Positions 17,961-27,476 of a stretch of DNA of 64,000 bases are shown here, in pieces. How positions within the stretch are numbered: the stretch's first letter is position 1; each line of letters opens with the position of its first letter. Under the pieces are notes generated by a model that made no database searches, was not told where the DNA came from, and worked only from the letters and a program-made list of their open reading frames with translations. Origin of the DNA: Mucilaginibacter empetricola (lineage in GTDB: Bacteria > Bacteroidota > Bacteroidia > Sphingobacteriales > Sphingobacteriaceae). The translations under genes were made by a program, and so were the position numbers. The stretch is from positions 226,925-290,924 of the forward strand of contig NZ_JANUBZ010000009.1 of assembly GCF_024808665.1 (NCBI RefSeq), read 5' to 3'.

Positions 17961-17967
17961 TAAAACT

Positions 17968-18825
17968 TTAAGATTTGGCCATTATAACAATGGCAATAAT
18001 GGCAATAACAATACCGGCTTTATTAACCAGGCTCAATTTCTCTTTAAAAATAATCATCCCGGTTAGGGCGCCAACAACAATTACGCCGATATTCATCGCA
18101 GAAAAAACGGTGGAAGGTTGGTCGGCCAGCGCTTTGTGCGCTTTGAGGTAAAACAATATATTGCCAAAATTAGCTACGCCCAAAGCCCAGCCAATAAAAA
18201 TGTGAGGCCACGAAAAACGCATAGTTTTATTAAACACCTGGAACAACAAGCCGACAAGCGCAAATAGAAAAGAAAGTACAAAAACGATAAAAAGCGAGGT
18301 GTTAAAACCAACCACTTTATCTGCTGCGATTTGTTTAAGCAACACATCAATTACACCCATGCCCACAAAAACTATCAACAGATAAACCCAGGCGTTGGTG
18401 CTTTTTCTTTTAACCGCATTTTTATTTTGCCAGGGAATAGAGCAAATGATAGCTGTAAAGCCCAATATAATACCGATCAGTTTCAGCGTAGTTATTTTTT
18501 CCTGAAAAAGCACAAACGCTGCAATAACCGGAATGAACAGAGATAACCGTTGTGCTATGTCCGTACGCACAATGCCCGATAACCGAACCGATGACGCCAG
18601 TATAACAAATAAGGCCGGGAACAATATTGCCAATAAGGTATAGTTAAAAAACGGAGCATTTTGAAGGTTTTGCAGTTGTGGTTTAAGAAAAACCCAACTT
18701 AAGAAAATCGCCATGGAATAGTTCCATGTAATGGCCTGGTAAACATCAATATGATAGCGTTTAGCCAGCTTTAACATTATAGAAACAGCAACACTACAGC
18801 AAATACTTAGGAATATGTATATCAT
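17968..18825 (-). CDS. EamA/DMT-family transporter
   Basis: 285 residues of almost continuous hydrophobic helices, about ten membrane segments in two EamA repeats. The first repeat ends near residue 130 with LKLIGIILGFTAII; the second ends at the C-terminus with KAGIVIAIIAIVIMAKS. The drug/metabolite superfamily exports or imports small metabolites; the substrate cannot be predicted. It lies directly upstream of the yigZ-like gene. Confidence 0.9.
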   Translation of the reverse strand: MIYIFLSICCSVAVSIMLKLAKRYHIDVYQAITWNYSMAIFLSWVFLKPQLQNLQNAPFFNYTLLAILFPALFVILASSVRLSGIVRTDIAQRLSLFIPVIAAFVLFQEKITTLKLIGIILGFTAIICSIPWQNKNAVKRKSTNAWVYLLIVFVGMGVIDVLLKQIAADKVVGFNTSLFIVFVLSFLFALVGLLFQVFNKTMRFSWPHIFIGWALGVANFGNILFYLKAHKALADQPSTVFSAMNIGVIVVGALTGMIIFKEKLSLVNKAGIVIAIIAIVIMAKS

Positions 18826-18910
18826 GTGACGGTTATAAGTTGATGTAATTTTTAAGATAACGGTTTAAAATATGACAACATATAATAAAGCCTAACCTTA
18901 TTTTTGCCGG

Positions 18911-19957
18911 TCAACTATGGTGTAATATAATTAATTTATAAGATCTAACAGAAAATTGTTTGGAAGTTTCGCCGGATATTGATGGCGCTTTTATTCCCTT
19001 ATTCAAACTATTTTCTCCGGTAAAAATACGAGCTTCGTCCCATAATCCGGCCTCAATAAATTTATTTAATGTAAAAGCACCTCCTTCAATAATAACAGAT
19101 TGAATATCCTGCAGGTACAATTGGTACAAAATATAATGAGGAACGTACCGCTCAAAATCTTCCAGCTGTATGTATTTGTTTTTTCCCGCCACGTCAGTTT
19201 TCACCTCGTTAAATATGAAAGTTTCCACCGATTGATCAAACAAATTTAAGTTTTCGCTCAGCTCCAGCTTACGGTCAATCACCACTCTTTTTGGCGCTTT
19301 CCCTTCATGATACCGTACATTTAATTGTGGATTATCAATTGCAGCTGTATTTTTCCCCACCAGTATAGCATCTTCTTCACTTCGCCATTGATGTACCAAT
19401 TTCCGAGATTCAAGCCCGGTTATCCAATGCTGACTGCCACCTTCCGGGGCAAAAAAACCATCAGCCGTTTGTGCCCATTTCAAAATAATATATGGGCGAT
19501 GTTTCTGAACCCTGGTAAAAAATCGTCTGTTGAGCCATTTACACTCATCTTCCAAAACACTGGTAATAACCTCAATTCCGGCGGCTTCCAGTTTCTCAAT
19601 ACCTTTGCCATTTACCTGATCAAAGGGATCGCGACAGCCAACTACTACTTTTGGGATTTGATGTTTAATAATGAGATCAGAGCATGGAGGCGTTTTGCCA
19701 TAATGCGCACAAGGTTCTAAAGAAACATAAATGATTGATTCTTTTAATAACTCGGCGGAGTTATCAAACTTGCTTATCACCTGATTAATAGCGTTTACTT
19801 CGGCATGAGCTTCACCATATTTGTGGTGATAGCCCTCGCCTACTATGCGGTCATTATGAACAACAACAGCGCCTACCATGGGGTTTGGGCTGACATAACC
19901 TATTCCCAATTCTGCCAGTTCAAGACAGCGCTGCATAAATTTTTCGTGCTGAACCAT
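18911..19957 (-). CDS. ribD: Bifunctional riboflavin deaminase/reductase RibD
   Basis: 348 residues. The N-terminal deaminase domain carries the zinc site HAE (51-53) and PCAHYGKTPPC (Cys83, Cys92). The C-terminal reductase domain starts near 150 with RPYIILKWAQTADG and includes VIIEGGAFTLNKF. It performs the second and third steps of riboflavin synthesis: deamination of the pyrimidinone, then side-chain reduction. Other rib genes are not in the window. It is divergent from prmC with 33 bp between starts. Confidence 0.96.
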   Translation of the reverse strand: MVQHEKFMQRCLELAELGIGYVSPNPMVGAVVVHNDRIVGEGYHHKYGEAHAEVNAINQVISKFDNSAELLKESIIYVSLEPCAHYGKTPPCSDLIIKHQIPKVVVGCRDPFDQVNGKGIEKLEAAGIEVITSVLEDECKWLNRRFFTRVQKHRPYIILKWAQTADGFFAPEGGSQHWITGLESRKLVHQWRSEEDAILVGKNTAAIDNPQLNVRYHEGKAPKRVVIDRKLELSENLNLFDQSVETFIFNEVKTDVAGKNKYIQLEDFERYVPHYILYQLYLQDIQSVIIEGGAFTLNKFIEAGLWDEARIFTGENSLNKGIKAPSISGETSKQFSVRSYKLIILHHS

Positions 19958-19990
19958 GCTGCAAAAGTAGCTTTTATGTTACTTTGTTGC

Positions 19991-20845
19991 ATGAAAACTA
20001 TTAACGATGTTTTTGCCCGTTATAAAAAAGAACTACAGCACATTTACGACACTAATGAAACAGAGGCCATCACCCTATTGGTTATCAGCCAAATAAACGA
20101 ATTATCCAAAGCAAAAATAAAAGCTTTCCCGGAGACGATTATAACTACAGGGGTTGCTGAAAAGCTGGAAGATATATTGATTGAATTAAAAACGGGCAAG
20201 CCGGTTCAATATGTTTTAGGTACGACTGAATTTTATGGATTGCCATTTTTGGTTAATCCATCAGTACTCATACCTCGCCCCGAAACGGAAGAATTGGTGG
20301 AGTGGGCTATTTCGTCAGTTGATAAAGGGCAAAATGGCAATATCCTGGATATCGGGACAGGCAGTGGCTGCATTGCCATCAGCCTGAAAAAAAACTTAGC
20401 CCAATTTGATGTTTCAGCTATTGATATATCTGCGGATGCCATAAAAACAGCTGAAAGCAACGCTGCATTAAACAAGGTTGATGTTAATTTTATCCGGCAG
20501 GATATTTTAAAATATGCCGAGATAGAGCTTCCAAAATCCAGCATCATTATTAGTAATCCTCCATACGTCACTTTGCATGATAAAACGCAGATGCATACCA
20601 ATGTGACCGATTTTGAGCCGCATACTGCGCTTTTTGTGCCCGAGAATGATCCGCTTATTTTTTATAAAGCAATAGCTGATTTTGCTAAGGTAAATCTGCT
20701 CCCAGGTGGTTTATTATTTTTTGAGATAAACGAAAGCTATGGTGAAGAGACCGTTAAAATGCTAGCTGGGAAACAATTTAAAAACATTGAGTTACGAAAA
20801 GATATGAGCGGCAGGGACAGGATGATTAAAGCTGTAAATGTCTGA
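19991..20845 (+). CDS. prmC: Release-factor glutamine methyltransferase PrmC
   Basis: 284 residues from the ATG at 19991; longer in-frame starts run back into ribD and lack conserved sequence. The helical N-terminal domain is followed by a Rossmann methyltransferase domain with DIGTGSGCIAI (SAM loop, 120-130) and NPPY (189-192), the motif that binds the substrate glutamine. PrmC methylates the GGQ glutamine of RF1 and RF2. The stop codon lies inside the left arm of a 31-bp inverted repeat shared with xerD. Confidence 0.95.
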   Translation: MKTINDVFARYKKELQHIYDTNETEAITLLVISQINELSKAKIKAFPETIITTGVAEKLEDILIELKTGKPVQYVLGTTEFYGLPFLVNPSVLIPRPETEELVEWAISSVDKGQNGNILDIGTGSGCIAISLKKNLAQFDVSAIDISADAIKTAESNAALNKVDVNFIRQDILKYAEIELPKSSIIISNPPYVTLHDKTQMHTNVTDFEPHTALFVPENDPLIFYKAIADFAKVNLLPGGLLFFEINESYGEETVKMLAGKQFKNIELRKDMSGRDRMIKAVNV

Positions 20846-20931
20846 ACCGGAATTTTTAGAATTTTGGAATGAACAGAATTAAACCCTTTGCATTCTGCTG
20901 ATTCCAAAATTCTAAAAATTCCGGTTCAGAC
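20840..20931. repeat. Perfect 31-bp inverted repeat between prmC and xerD
   Basis: Positions 20840-20870 and 20901-20931 are exact reverse complements (31 bp) around a 30-nt loop. The arms carry GAATT-type units every 8-9 bp and embed the prmC stop codon and the first base of the xerD stop codon. It can serve as a two-way terminator, but length and regularity suggest a dispersed intergenic repeat. Confidence 0.85.
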
Positions 20932-21830
20932 TAACTTCTCGGGTGAAATTGAATAATAGTTCCTTTCAGATACTCCCTATCCAGGTGGGTATAAATCTCT
21001 GTAGTGGTAATACTTTCGTGGCCCAGCATTTCTTGCACGGCGCGCAGATCGGCACCACCCTCCACCAAATGAGTGGCAAATGAATGCCGAAAAGTATGCG
21101 GACTTATCGTTTTATTTATTCCGGTCAGGATGGCTAATTGCTTAATTACCATAAAAATATACACCCGGCTTATGCGCGAGCCTCTTCTGTTTAAAAAAAC
21201 AATGTCTTCTTCACCTTTTTTTATAGGCACGTGCACGCGGATATTCTCAATCCATATTTTAAGCGCTTTTACTGCCGAAGCACCTATAGGTACGAGGCGT
21301 TCCTTACTGCCTTTACCCGTTACCTTAATAAATTCAATATCGAGGTAAAGATTTGATAATTTAAGCTCTGTTAGTTCTGATACCCTTAGACCAGATCCAT
21401 ATAAAACCTCCAGTATGGCTTTATTTCGGCCGCCCTCTGGTTTTGAAACATCAATGGCATCTATCAGTTTATTAATTTCGGGGTAACTTAAAGTATCCGG
21501 CAGTTTGCGCTGAATTTTGGGAGCCTCCAATAATTCTGATGGATCGCTTTTTATTAAATCTTCCATCAACAAATATTTATAGAAAGATTTTATGCCCGAA
21601 AGTATCCTGGCCTGCGAAGATGGGATCATTCCTAATTCGTTAATCCATACAATAAATAGCCTTAAATGCGTTAAAGTAATATTTTCTGGTTTTAATTTAT
21701 CTATTTGACTATCAGCAAATTGATAAAGTTTATCTATATCCCGGCTATAAGCTTCGATTGAGTTTTTTGACAAGGATTTTTCTAACTTTAAGTACGACTG
21801 AAAACCTTTTATTGCCGAATGCCAATCCAA
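20931..21830 (-). CDS. xerD: Tyrosine recombinase XerD
   Basis: 299 residues if it starts at the TTG at 21830, giving LDWHSAIKGFQSYLKLEKS at the N-terminus (initiator read as Met) and the family's usual length. An in-frame ATG at 21929 would add 33 poorly conserved residues and run across the aroQ start. The SAM-like N-domain precedes the catalytic domain with GSGLRVSEL, HTFRHSFATHL, LGHESITTTEIYTH (the Arg, His-x-x-Arg, His and Tyr set). XerD with XerC resolves chromosome dimers at dif. It could also be another housekeeping XerC/D paralogue. Confidence 0.92.
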   Translation of the reverse strand: MDWHSAIKGFQSYLKLEKSLSKNSIEAYSRDIDKLYQFADSQIDKLKPENITLTHLRLFIVWINELGMIPSSQARILSGIKSFYKYLLMEDLIKSDPSELLEAPKIQRKLPDTLSYPEINKLIDAIDVSKPEGGRNKAILEVLYGSGLRVSELTELKLSNLYLDIEFIKVTGKGSKERLVPIGASAVKALKIWIENIRVHVPIKKGEEDIVFLNRRGSRISRVYIFMVIKQLAILTGINKTISPHTFRHSFATHLVEGGADLRAVQEMLGHESITTTEIYTHLDREYLKGTIIQFHPRS

Positions 21831-21867
21831 TTGATTTTTTTTAATGTTTTTATTTAAGTTTGAACTG

Positions 21868-22284
21868 ATGAAGATACAAATTATAAATGGCCCTAACCTG
21901 AATCTGTTGGGAGTTCGTGAAAAATCCATTTACGGCAATACAAACTTTGAAACATACCTGGATGAGCTTAAAAAACGTTATCCAAATATCGAACTAAGCT
22001 ATTACCAAAGTAATGTTGAAGGCGAAATTATTAATAAACTACACGAAATAGGTTTCAGTTATGACGGTATTGTTATAAATGCAGGTGCCTATACGCACAC
22101 GTCAATTGCCATTGCTGACGCTATCGCAGCCATCAATACGCCGGTAATAGAGGTTCATATCTCCAACGTTTATAAACGCGAAGAATTCAGACATAATTCA
22201 ATGCTGGCAGCAAGTTGCAAAGGTGTAATTGCCGGTTTTGGAATGGATTCTTACCGTCTTGCAATTGAAAACATTTTAGCCTGA
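21868..22284 (+). CDS. aroQ: Type II 3-dehydroquinate dehydratase
   Basis: 138 residues from the ATG at 21868, where the family sequence MKIQIINGPNLNLLGVRE begins; an ATG eight codons upstream is less likely. The catalytic tyrosine is in EKSIYGNTNFE, and NAGAYTHTSIAI and EVHISNVYKREEFR complete the active site. It catalyses the third step of the shikimate pathway and normally forms dodecamers. It is divergent from xerD across 37 bp. Confidence 0.97.
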   Translation: MKIQIINGPNLNLLGVREKSIYGNTNFETYLDELKKRYPNIELSYYQSNVEGEIINKLHEIGFSYDGIVINAGAYTHTSIAIADAIAAINTPVIEVHISNVYKREEFRHNSMLAASCKGVIAGFGMDSYRLAIENILA

Positions 22285-22310
22285 TCAACATTTATATAGT
22301 ATCAATTTGT

Positions 22311-24833
22311 ATGCATAGAATAACTAAAATTTTTGCGATTGTATTGTTGATGGGATTATTCCATCCGGTTAACGGTATTGCCCAATCAAAAAACAAAAAA
22401 GTGTCATTATCAAAAAGGGAAGCAGAAAGACACGCTACCCATATGCGCGATTCGATATTGAGATCGCTCAATAAATCAGACACTTCTATCAATAGCCTGC
22501 TTCAACGGATTGAACAGTATACTACTTCATTTAACCAGATTAAAAACAATTTGGCTGCCGGGCTTGATACTGCAGATATAGGCGTGCAATTGCCCCCTAT
22601 AGTTAAAAGGATCAATAAAATCGATTCGGTAACCAATACGCATAAATCCAGCACCTTACGATATCTGTTTGTTTTGCGCGATAACATCGATCACATGCAG
22701 GATAAACTGGACGGATGGCAGTCGGACTTGCAGGATATCAACACCAAACTGGTGCAAAATCAAACAGATTTGCTTAAGTTTTATAAGGATACTATATTAA
22801 AAACAGTTCCATCAGATAGTGCGGTAAGAAGAACCTACTTTTTGCAATTAAAACAGGTAAAACTGTTATGGCATAAAACAGATTCAACTAACCGGAAAGC
22901 TTTAACCAGCGTTAATTTATTACAGGATAAAATAGCTGTTTCTTATACCAAAATTCTTGACGAGAATGATCAGATTGATGCCAAAATAAGAGGTTTTGCG
23001 CTAAAAGCTATTTCGGGCGAGTCTGACTATATCTGGCGGCCTGATACACAGTATAATGACTTTAATTCTGCCTTAAAGAGCACTATTAAGCTAAATACAC
23101 TTCTGTTCAATTATTTTATTAAAAGTGATACCGACGTCCATTTAATTGGCATTTCATTTTTTGTTTTAATACTAATATGGACATTTTATACCCGGGCAAG
23201 AATTTCAAAACACAATGACGACCCGGCAGCCATATTCGGCGAAGCCAATTATTTAAGCAAAAGGCCATTTGTTTCGACGTTGTTAGTCGCGACGAGTATT
23301 ATTCCATTTTTTTACGACCACCCGCCTACCGTATTTCTGGAGATTTTTGTATTTGTGTCCATCATATTGGCGCTGATCCTGATCAAACCGGAGATTCCAA
23401 AAACGGCATTTAACTTTTTGGTGTTGCTACTTTTGCTTTATATAGCTTATGCGGTAAGTAATTTATTTATCAGCATTTCAAATATCGACCGTTATATCGT
23501 ATTCGTGCTAAGCATTGTTTCACTTATAAGTGGGTATCGTTTCTACAAGAAGATAAAAAACACGACCGAAAAAAATCTTTCGTACGCTCCCCTGGCAATA
23601 GAAATATTTATTGTATTGCAGCTATTATCGATAATCCTAAACATAACCGGCAGATTTAGTCTGGCTAAAATATTAGGAATAACCGCGGTATTTAACCTGT
23701 GGTTTTTGGTTATTCTATTCATTGTTGTTAATATTATTATACAGGCGCTGTTTCTGCAATTTAAAGTAAAGCGAAGTGATAACAGTATTATTAACTGGAT
23801 AGACTATAACCTGGTACAAAAGAAATTTAAAAGCACATTGGTTGTTGCTGCCTCGCTACTGTGGTTTTTCTTTTTATTACAAAACCTGAACCTGGATGAC
23901 TGGGCAAAAGATTCTGCGGGTGACATTTTGGACGAATCGCGCACTATTGGTGGGGCCACATTTACCTTTGGGGGCTTTGTGATATTCATTTTTGTGATCT
24001 GGTTATCTTCTGTCGTATCAAAAATTATCAGCTATTTTTATGATGTATCGGCACAGCGCGTAACTGATCTTTCGGTAGCAAAGAAAAAGAACCGTACATC
24101 GGCATTAATTATCAGGATGGCTGTGTTCTCTGTCGGCTTTTTGCTGGCCGTAGCAGCATCGGGTTTCCCGTTAGATAAACTGACAATCATCATTAGTGCA
24201 TTTGGCGTAGGTATTGGTTTTGGTTTGCAAAATATTGTAAACAACCTGGTATCCGGTTTAATTTTAGCCTTCGAAAAACCAATAAATATTGGCGACGTGG
24301 TGGCTGTTGATGGCCATACAGGTACGATGAAAGAAATCGGCATAAGATCGAGCAAACTGGTAACCGGAGATGGCTCTGAAGTGATTATCCCTAATGGTGA
24401 TTTAATTTCGCACCAGGTAATTAACTGGACGCTGAGCAATAGCAACCGCCAGATTGAATTAAAGGTGATAGCAGCCTACGGTATTGATATTGAAAAGGTT
24501 AAAAACGTTTTAAAAAACCTGTTAACCAATCGCGAAGATATTATGACGGCACCTAGCCCTGCAGTATTCGTTAATGGCGTAACCGAAAGCACTGTTGAAT
24601 TCAGGATTTTATTTTGGGTGGCCGATATCAGCGCAACAAGCGAATTGAGAAGCCGTATCCTGTCTGAAATTTATCAGGCCGTGGGCAAAGAGGAAATAAA
24701 ATTACCATCAACCCAAAACAATGTTTTTGTACATTTTCCGGATGGGGTGCCATTACAGCCCCCTGCTGAAAAGAAAGCAGACAAAAAGGACAAAAAAGAG
24801 GTTAAAGAAAATCGGTCTGAGAAAGATCAGTAA
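22311..24833 (+). CDS. Large mechanosensitive channel, MscS family
   Basis: 840 residues. A signal sequence (1-26) is followed by a coiled, periplasmic region rich in Asp and Lys (about 35-270), then about ten membrane segments. The C-terminal third is the MscS core: a pore helix near 600-650 with GVGIGFGLQNIVNNLVSG, then KPINIGDVVAVDGHTG and a cytoplasmic beta domain. The C-terminus is a lysine-rich tail. It resembles MscK/YbdG-type large channels that release solutes on osmotic downshift. The last 32 bp overlap the 3' end of the convergent glycosyltransferase gene. Confidence 0.9.
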   Translation: MHRITKIFAIVLLMGLFHPVNGIAQSKNKKVSLSKREAERHATHMRDSILRSLNKSDTSINSLLQRIEQYTTSFNQIKNNLAAGLDTADIGVQLPPIVKRINKIDSVTNTHKSSTLRYLFVLRDNIDHMQDKLDGWQSDLQDINTKLVQNQTDLLKFYKDTILKTVPSDSAVRRTYFLQLKQVKLLWHKTDSTNRKALTSVNLLQDKIAVSYTKILDENDQIDAKIRGFALKAISGESDYIWRPDTQYNDFNSALKSTIKLNTLLFNYFIKSDTDVHLIGISFFVLILIWTFYTRARISKHNDDPAAIFGEANYLSKRPFVSTLLVATSIIPFFYDHPPTVFLEIFVFVSIILALILIKPEIPKTAFNFLVLLLLLYIAYAVSNLFISISNIDRYIVFVLSIVSLISGYRFYKKIKNTTEKNLSYAPLAIEIFIVLQLLSIILNITGRFSLAKILGITAVFNLWFLVILFIVVNIIIQALFLQFKVKRSDNSIINWIDYNLVQKKFKSTLVVAASLLWFFFLLQNLNLDDWAKDSAGDILDESRTIGGATFTFGGFVIFIFVIWLSSVVSKIISYFYDVSAQRVTDLSVAKKKNRTSALIIRMAVFSVGFLLAVAASGFPLDKLTIIISAFGVGIGFGLQNIVNNLVSGLILAFEKPINIGDVVAVDGHTGTMKEIGIRSSKLVTGDGSEVIIPNGDLISHQVINWTLSNSNRQIELKVIAAYGIDIEKVKNVLKNLLTNREDIMTAPSPAVFVNGVTESTVEFRILFWVADISATSELRSRILSEIYQAVGKEEIKLPSTQNNVFVHFPDGVPLQPPAEKKADKKDKKEVKENRSEKDQ

Positions 24834-25833
24834 AGTGCCGCTTCTTTTTAACAAAAAAGTCCCAAACCAGGCTGCCATTATAAATACAGCTTAAAGGATA
24901 ATGCTTGTGACCAGTAATCACAGGCATTTTCTTTTTAAAAAGACTCAGCACAAAATTCTGATGCGCCCGGCTAACCGCCCATGCATCCTTGCGCTTGCCT
25001 TCGCCCAAAAAGCGCGCTATTGCGATCAGGTCCATCCAAAATCTGAAAATAATGGTAGCAGTAGCCCGCCAGAAGGGCAGGTTATTTTGCAGCAGTAAAA
25101 GGTTATTCCTGAAATTGAGATAGGTTTTAAAAGGATTTTCGGTATTCAAAGTGCCACCACCTAAATGGTAAACCTCTGATTCTGCACAGTACATCACCTT
25201 GTAGCCAATGTTTTTCAATCGCCAGCAGAGGTCAATTTCTTCCATATGCGCAAAAAAACGATCATCAAAGCCACCTGCTTCATGCCAGCAATGTTTTTTA
25301 ATAAACATAGCTGCGCCTGTGGCCCAAAATACCTCACCTGATTGCTGGTATTGTCCTTTATCTTCTTCTATCTCATAAAACATCCGGCCGCGGCAAAACG
25401 GGTACCCTAAATAATCAATAAAACCACCTGCTGCCCCTGCATGTTCAAAATGATCTTTCTGATCAAATGCCTTTATTTTAGGTGCCGCAACGGCGATTAA
25501 AGGATCGCTCTCCATTAAATTTATAACGGGCGCAATCCATCCTGGTGCAACTTCAACGTCTGAATTTAAGAGGATATAATAATCGGCATCTACATGCTCC
25601 AACACTTTATTGTAGCCACCTGTAAAACCATAGTTGGCATCATTTTGAATAATACTAACCGATGGATATTCTTGCCTGATGAACTCAACAGAACCATCCG
25701 TAGAAGCATTATCCCCTACTATTATTTCCAGGTTGGGCCAAACAGACGATAAAACAGATGGTAAAAAGCGCTGAAGATATTTCTTGCCGTTCCAGTTTAA
25801 AATAACAACGGCAACTTTGGGTATATAACTCAT
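24802..25833 (-). CDS. Glycosyltransferase family 2
   Basis: 343 residues. The GT-A fold starts with VAVVILNWNGKKYLQRFLPS, has the nucleotide-sugar segment DNASTDGS and the metal-binding region YYILLNSDVEVAPG. The acceptor motif HMEEIDLCWRL near residue 193 and a hydrophobic C-terminal stretch follow. It resembles rhamnosyl/WcaA-type transferases of surface polysaccharide assembly. The start overlaps the acyltransferase stop by 4 bp, so both are co-transcribed; sugar and acceptor are unknown. Confidence 0.92.
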   Translation of the reverse strand: MSYIPKVAVVILNWNGKKYLQRFLPSVLSSVWPNLEIIVGDNASTDGSVEFIRQEYPSVSIIQNDANYGFTGGYNKVLEHVDADYYILLNSDVEVAPGWIAPVINLMESDPLIAVAAPKIKAFDQKDHFEHAGAAGGFIDYLGYPFCRGRMFYEIEEDKGQYQQSGEVFWATGAAMFIKKHCWHEAGGFDDRFFAHMEEIDLCWRLKNIGYKVMYCAESEVYHLGGGTLNTENPFKTYLNFRNNLLLLQNNLPFWRATATIIFRFWMDLIAIARFLGEGKRKDAWAVSRAHQNFVLSLFKKKMPVITGHKHYPLSCIYNGSLVWDFFVKKKRHFTDLSQTDFL

Positions 25834-26714
25834 TTTTTTACATCCTCCGGCTTAATTTTCCATCTCCGGTGCGACCATAGCCAATATTCGGGTTTTTCTC
25901 TTATTAATGTCTCCAGATATTTCACGTGTATTTCTGTGATTTCGTAAGGTTTGGTATTTTTCGGATCTTCTACCAAAGGCACAAAGGTATAAGTATAATG
26001 TCCCCTTTTCACTAAATCAATTCTATAAAATATCACTACGCAATCCACTACTTTAGTCAATTTCTCAATCCCTAAAAAAACAGCTGTTTGCTGGTTCAGA
26101 AAATCGGTAAAGTACTTGGCGTCTTCACGGGCTGGCGTTTGATCCGAAGCCAGTACAGTAAAGGTTAATTCATTTTTGTACTCAATCATTTTGCGGAGTG
26201 TTTGTCTCATCGAGATCATTGTTGCTCCAAAACGTGAGCGTGTTCTATTAAAAAAGTCTGTAAAAACAACGTTTGATTGTGGTTTATAAACTATAACCCT
26301 CCTGTTATTGGTAAGAAAGCCAAAACTCAGGCAAGCCATTTCCCAGTTTGCATAATGACCGGCGGCCGCCATGATACTTTTCCCCTGGCTAAAATAATGC
26401 TCCATCAATTCAGGGTTAGTACAAATCATTCTGCGACGAACACTTTTCGCAGACATACTGACTGATTTAATGGTTTCCACCATCAAATCAGCCATATACT
26501 TGTAGTATTTTCTTTCAATTTGATTCCTCTCTTCTTCAGATTTTTCAGGAAAGGAATTTGTGAGATTTTCTTTTACAACCTTACGCCTGTAGCGTGTTAA
26601 ATAGTAAAGAATTACAAATAAAAGATCAGATACAAGATATAAAAACCAAAAAGGCAATAGTGACACCAGGTATAAAAAGAATGTACCTAACCTTGAAAGC
26701 CCTTTTTTTATCAT
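25830..26714 (-). CDS. Lysophospholipid/lipid A acyltransferase, LpxL-like
   Basis: 294 residues. An N-terminal hydrophobic anchor (about 11-40) is followed by the HX4E catalytic motif AAGHYANWEMA (His120, Glu125). Later segments VIVYKPQSN and TVLASDQTPAR also match the LpxL/HtrB family, which adds late acyl chains to lipid A. In Bacteroidota this family may equally act on aminolipids. It forms a two-gene unit with the glycosyltransferase, consistent with outer-membrane lipid assembly. Confidence 0.9.
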   Translation of the reverse strand: MIKKGLSRLGTFFLYLVSLLPFWFLYLVSDLLFVILYYLTRYRRKVVKENLTNSFPEKSEEERNQIERKYYKYMADLMVETIKSVSMSAKSVRRRMICTNPELMEHYFSQGKSIMAAAGHYANWEMACLSFGFLTNNRRVIVYKPQSNVVFTDFFNRTRSRFGATMISMRQTLRKMIEYKNELTFTVLASDQTPAREDAKYFTDFLNQQTAVFLGIEKLTKVVDCVVIFYRIDLVKRGHYTYTFVPLVEDPKNTKPYEITEIHVKYLETLIREKPEYWLWSHRRWKIKPEDVKK

Positions 26715-26750
26715 TATTTTCGTCGAATTTTAGCTACAAACATAAAAGAT

Positions 26751-27362
26751 ATGATTGAAAAAGGTGCTGTGTTCCCTATGTTTTATCTTCCGCCGGTTGA
26801 ATATTTTATAAACCTTAACCGGTATAAGCCTGATATTGTGATAGAAAGCGAAGAACATTTTCCCAAACAAACTTACCGCAACCGCGCAAACGTATATACA
26901 CCAGATGGCATATTGGCATTAACTGTTCCGGTTAGTAAAGGTTCAAAAAATCATACAAAAATTAAAGATGTTAAAATAAGCTATGATTTTGAATGGCAGC
27001 GTTTGCACTGGCTCAGCCTGCAGGCCTGTTATCGCCGTTCGGCTTATTTTGAATATTATGAGGATGAGTTTGCGGTATTTTACGAGAAAAAATTCCCTTT
27101 TCTTTTTGATTATAACGAACAGTTGCTGCAGTTTATATTAAAAGCCTTAAAGCTTAAAACTGAACTAAAATATACCGAAAGTTACGAAAAAAGCTATCCC
27201 GATCTGGTAGATTTCAGAAGTTCCATCCACCCAAAAAAGGAAGCAGACTTTGAACAGAAAACCTATTTCCAGGTATTTGAGGATAGAAAAGGATTTATAA
27301 AAAACCTGAGTATTATTGATTTATTATTTAACCAGGGGCCTAATAGTTTACATTATTTGTAA
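26751..27362 (+). CDS. WbqC-family protein
   Basis: 203 residues. Diagnostic segments are VFPMFYLPPVEYF, the NRANVYTPDGILALTVPVSKG stretch near residue 47, HWLSLQACYRRSAYFEYYED and LSIIDLLFNQGPNS. WbqC-like proteins occur near O-antigen and glycan genes; some relatives appear to be involved in sugar or amino-acid transfer, but the role here is unknown. It is divergent from the acyltransferase gene by 36 bp and lies upstream of the his operon. Confidence 0.85.
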   Translation: MIEKGAVFPMFYLPPVEYFINLNRYKPDIVIESEEHFPKQTYRNRANVYTPDGILALTVPVSKGSKNHTKIKDVKISYDFEWQRLHWLSLQACYRRSAYFEYYEDEFAVFYEKKFPFLFDYNEQLLQFILKALKLKTELKYTESYEKSYPDLVDFRSSIHPKKEADFEQKTYFQVFEDRKGFIKNLSIIDLLFNQGPNSLHYL

Positions 27363-27413
27363 TTGACGATTGATGCGATTTTTATAGGGTCAATTAACTA
27401 ACTGAAATTTTAT

Positions 27414-27443
27414 TTTGTTTTAACAAACAACTATCTATATTTG
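27414..27443 (+). promoter_or_regulatory. Bacteroidota-type promoter of the his operon
   Basis: TTTG (27414-27417), an 18-bp spacer and TATATTTG (27436-27443) match the Bacteroidota consensus TTTG-N19-TAnnTTTG closely. Transcription should start near 27450, leaving a leader of about 160 nt before hisG that contains the histidine-rich peptide. Confidence 0.75.
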
Positions 27444-27476
27444 CATTGCTCATCTATAGTTTTACTATACAAAAAA

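Noticed and set aside
20931..21929. XerD starting at the ATG at 21929
   Set aside because: The extra 33 residues are not typical of XerD and would overlap the aroQ start; the TTG at 21830 gives the normal 299-residue length.
24802..24833. Possible frameshift where the MscS and glycosyltransferase genes overlap by 32 bp
   Set aside because: Both proteins have complete family cores and plausible charged tails; a short tail-to-tail overlap is enough.
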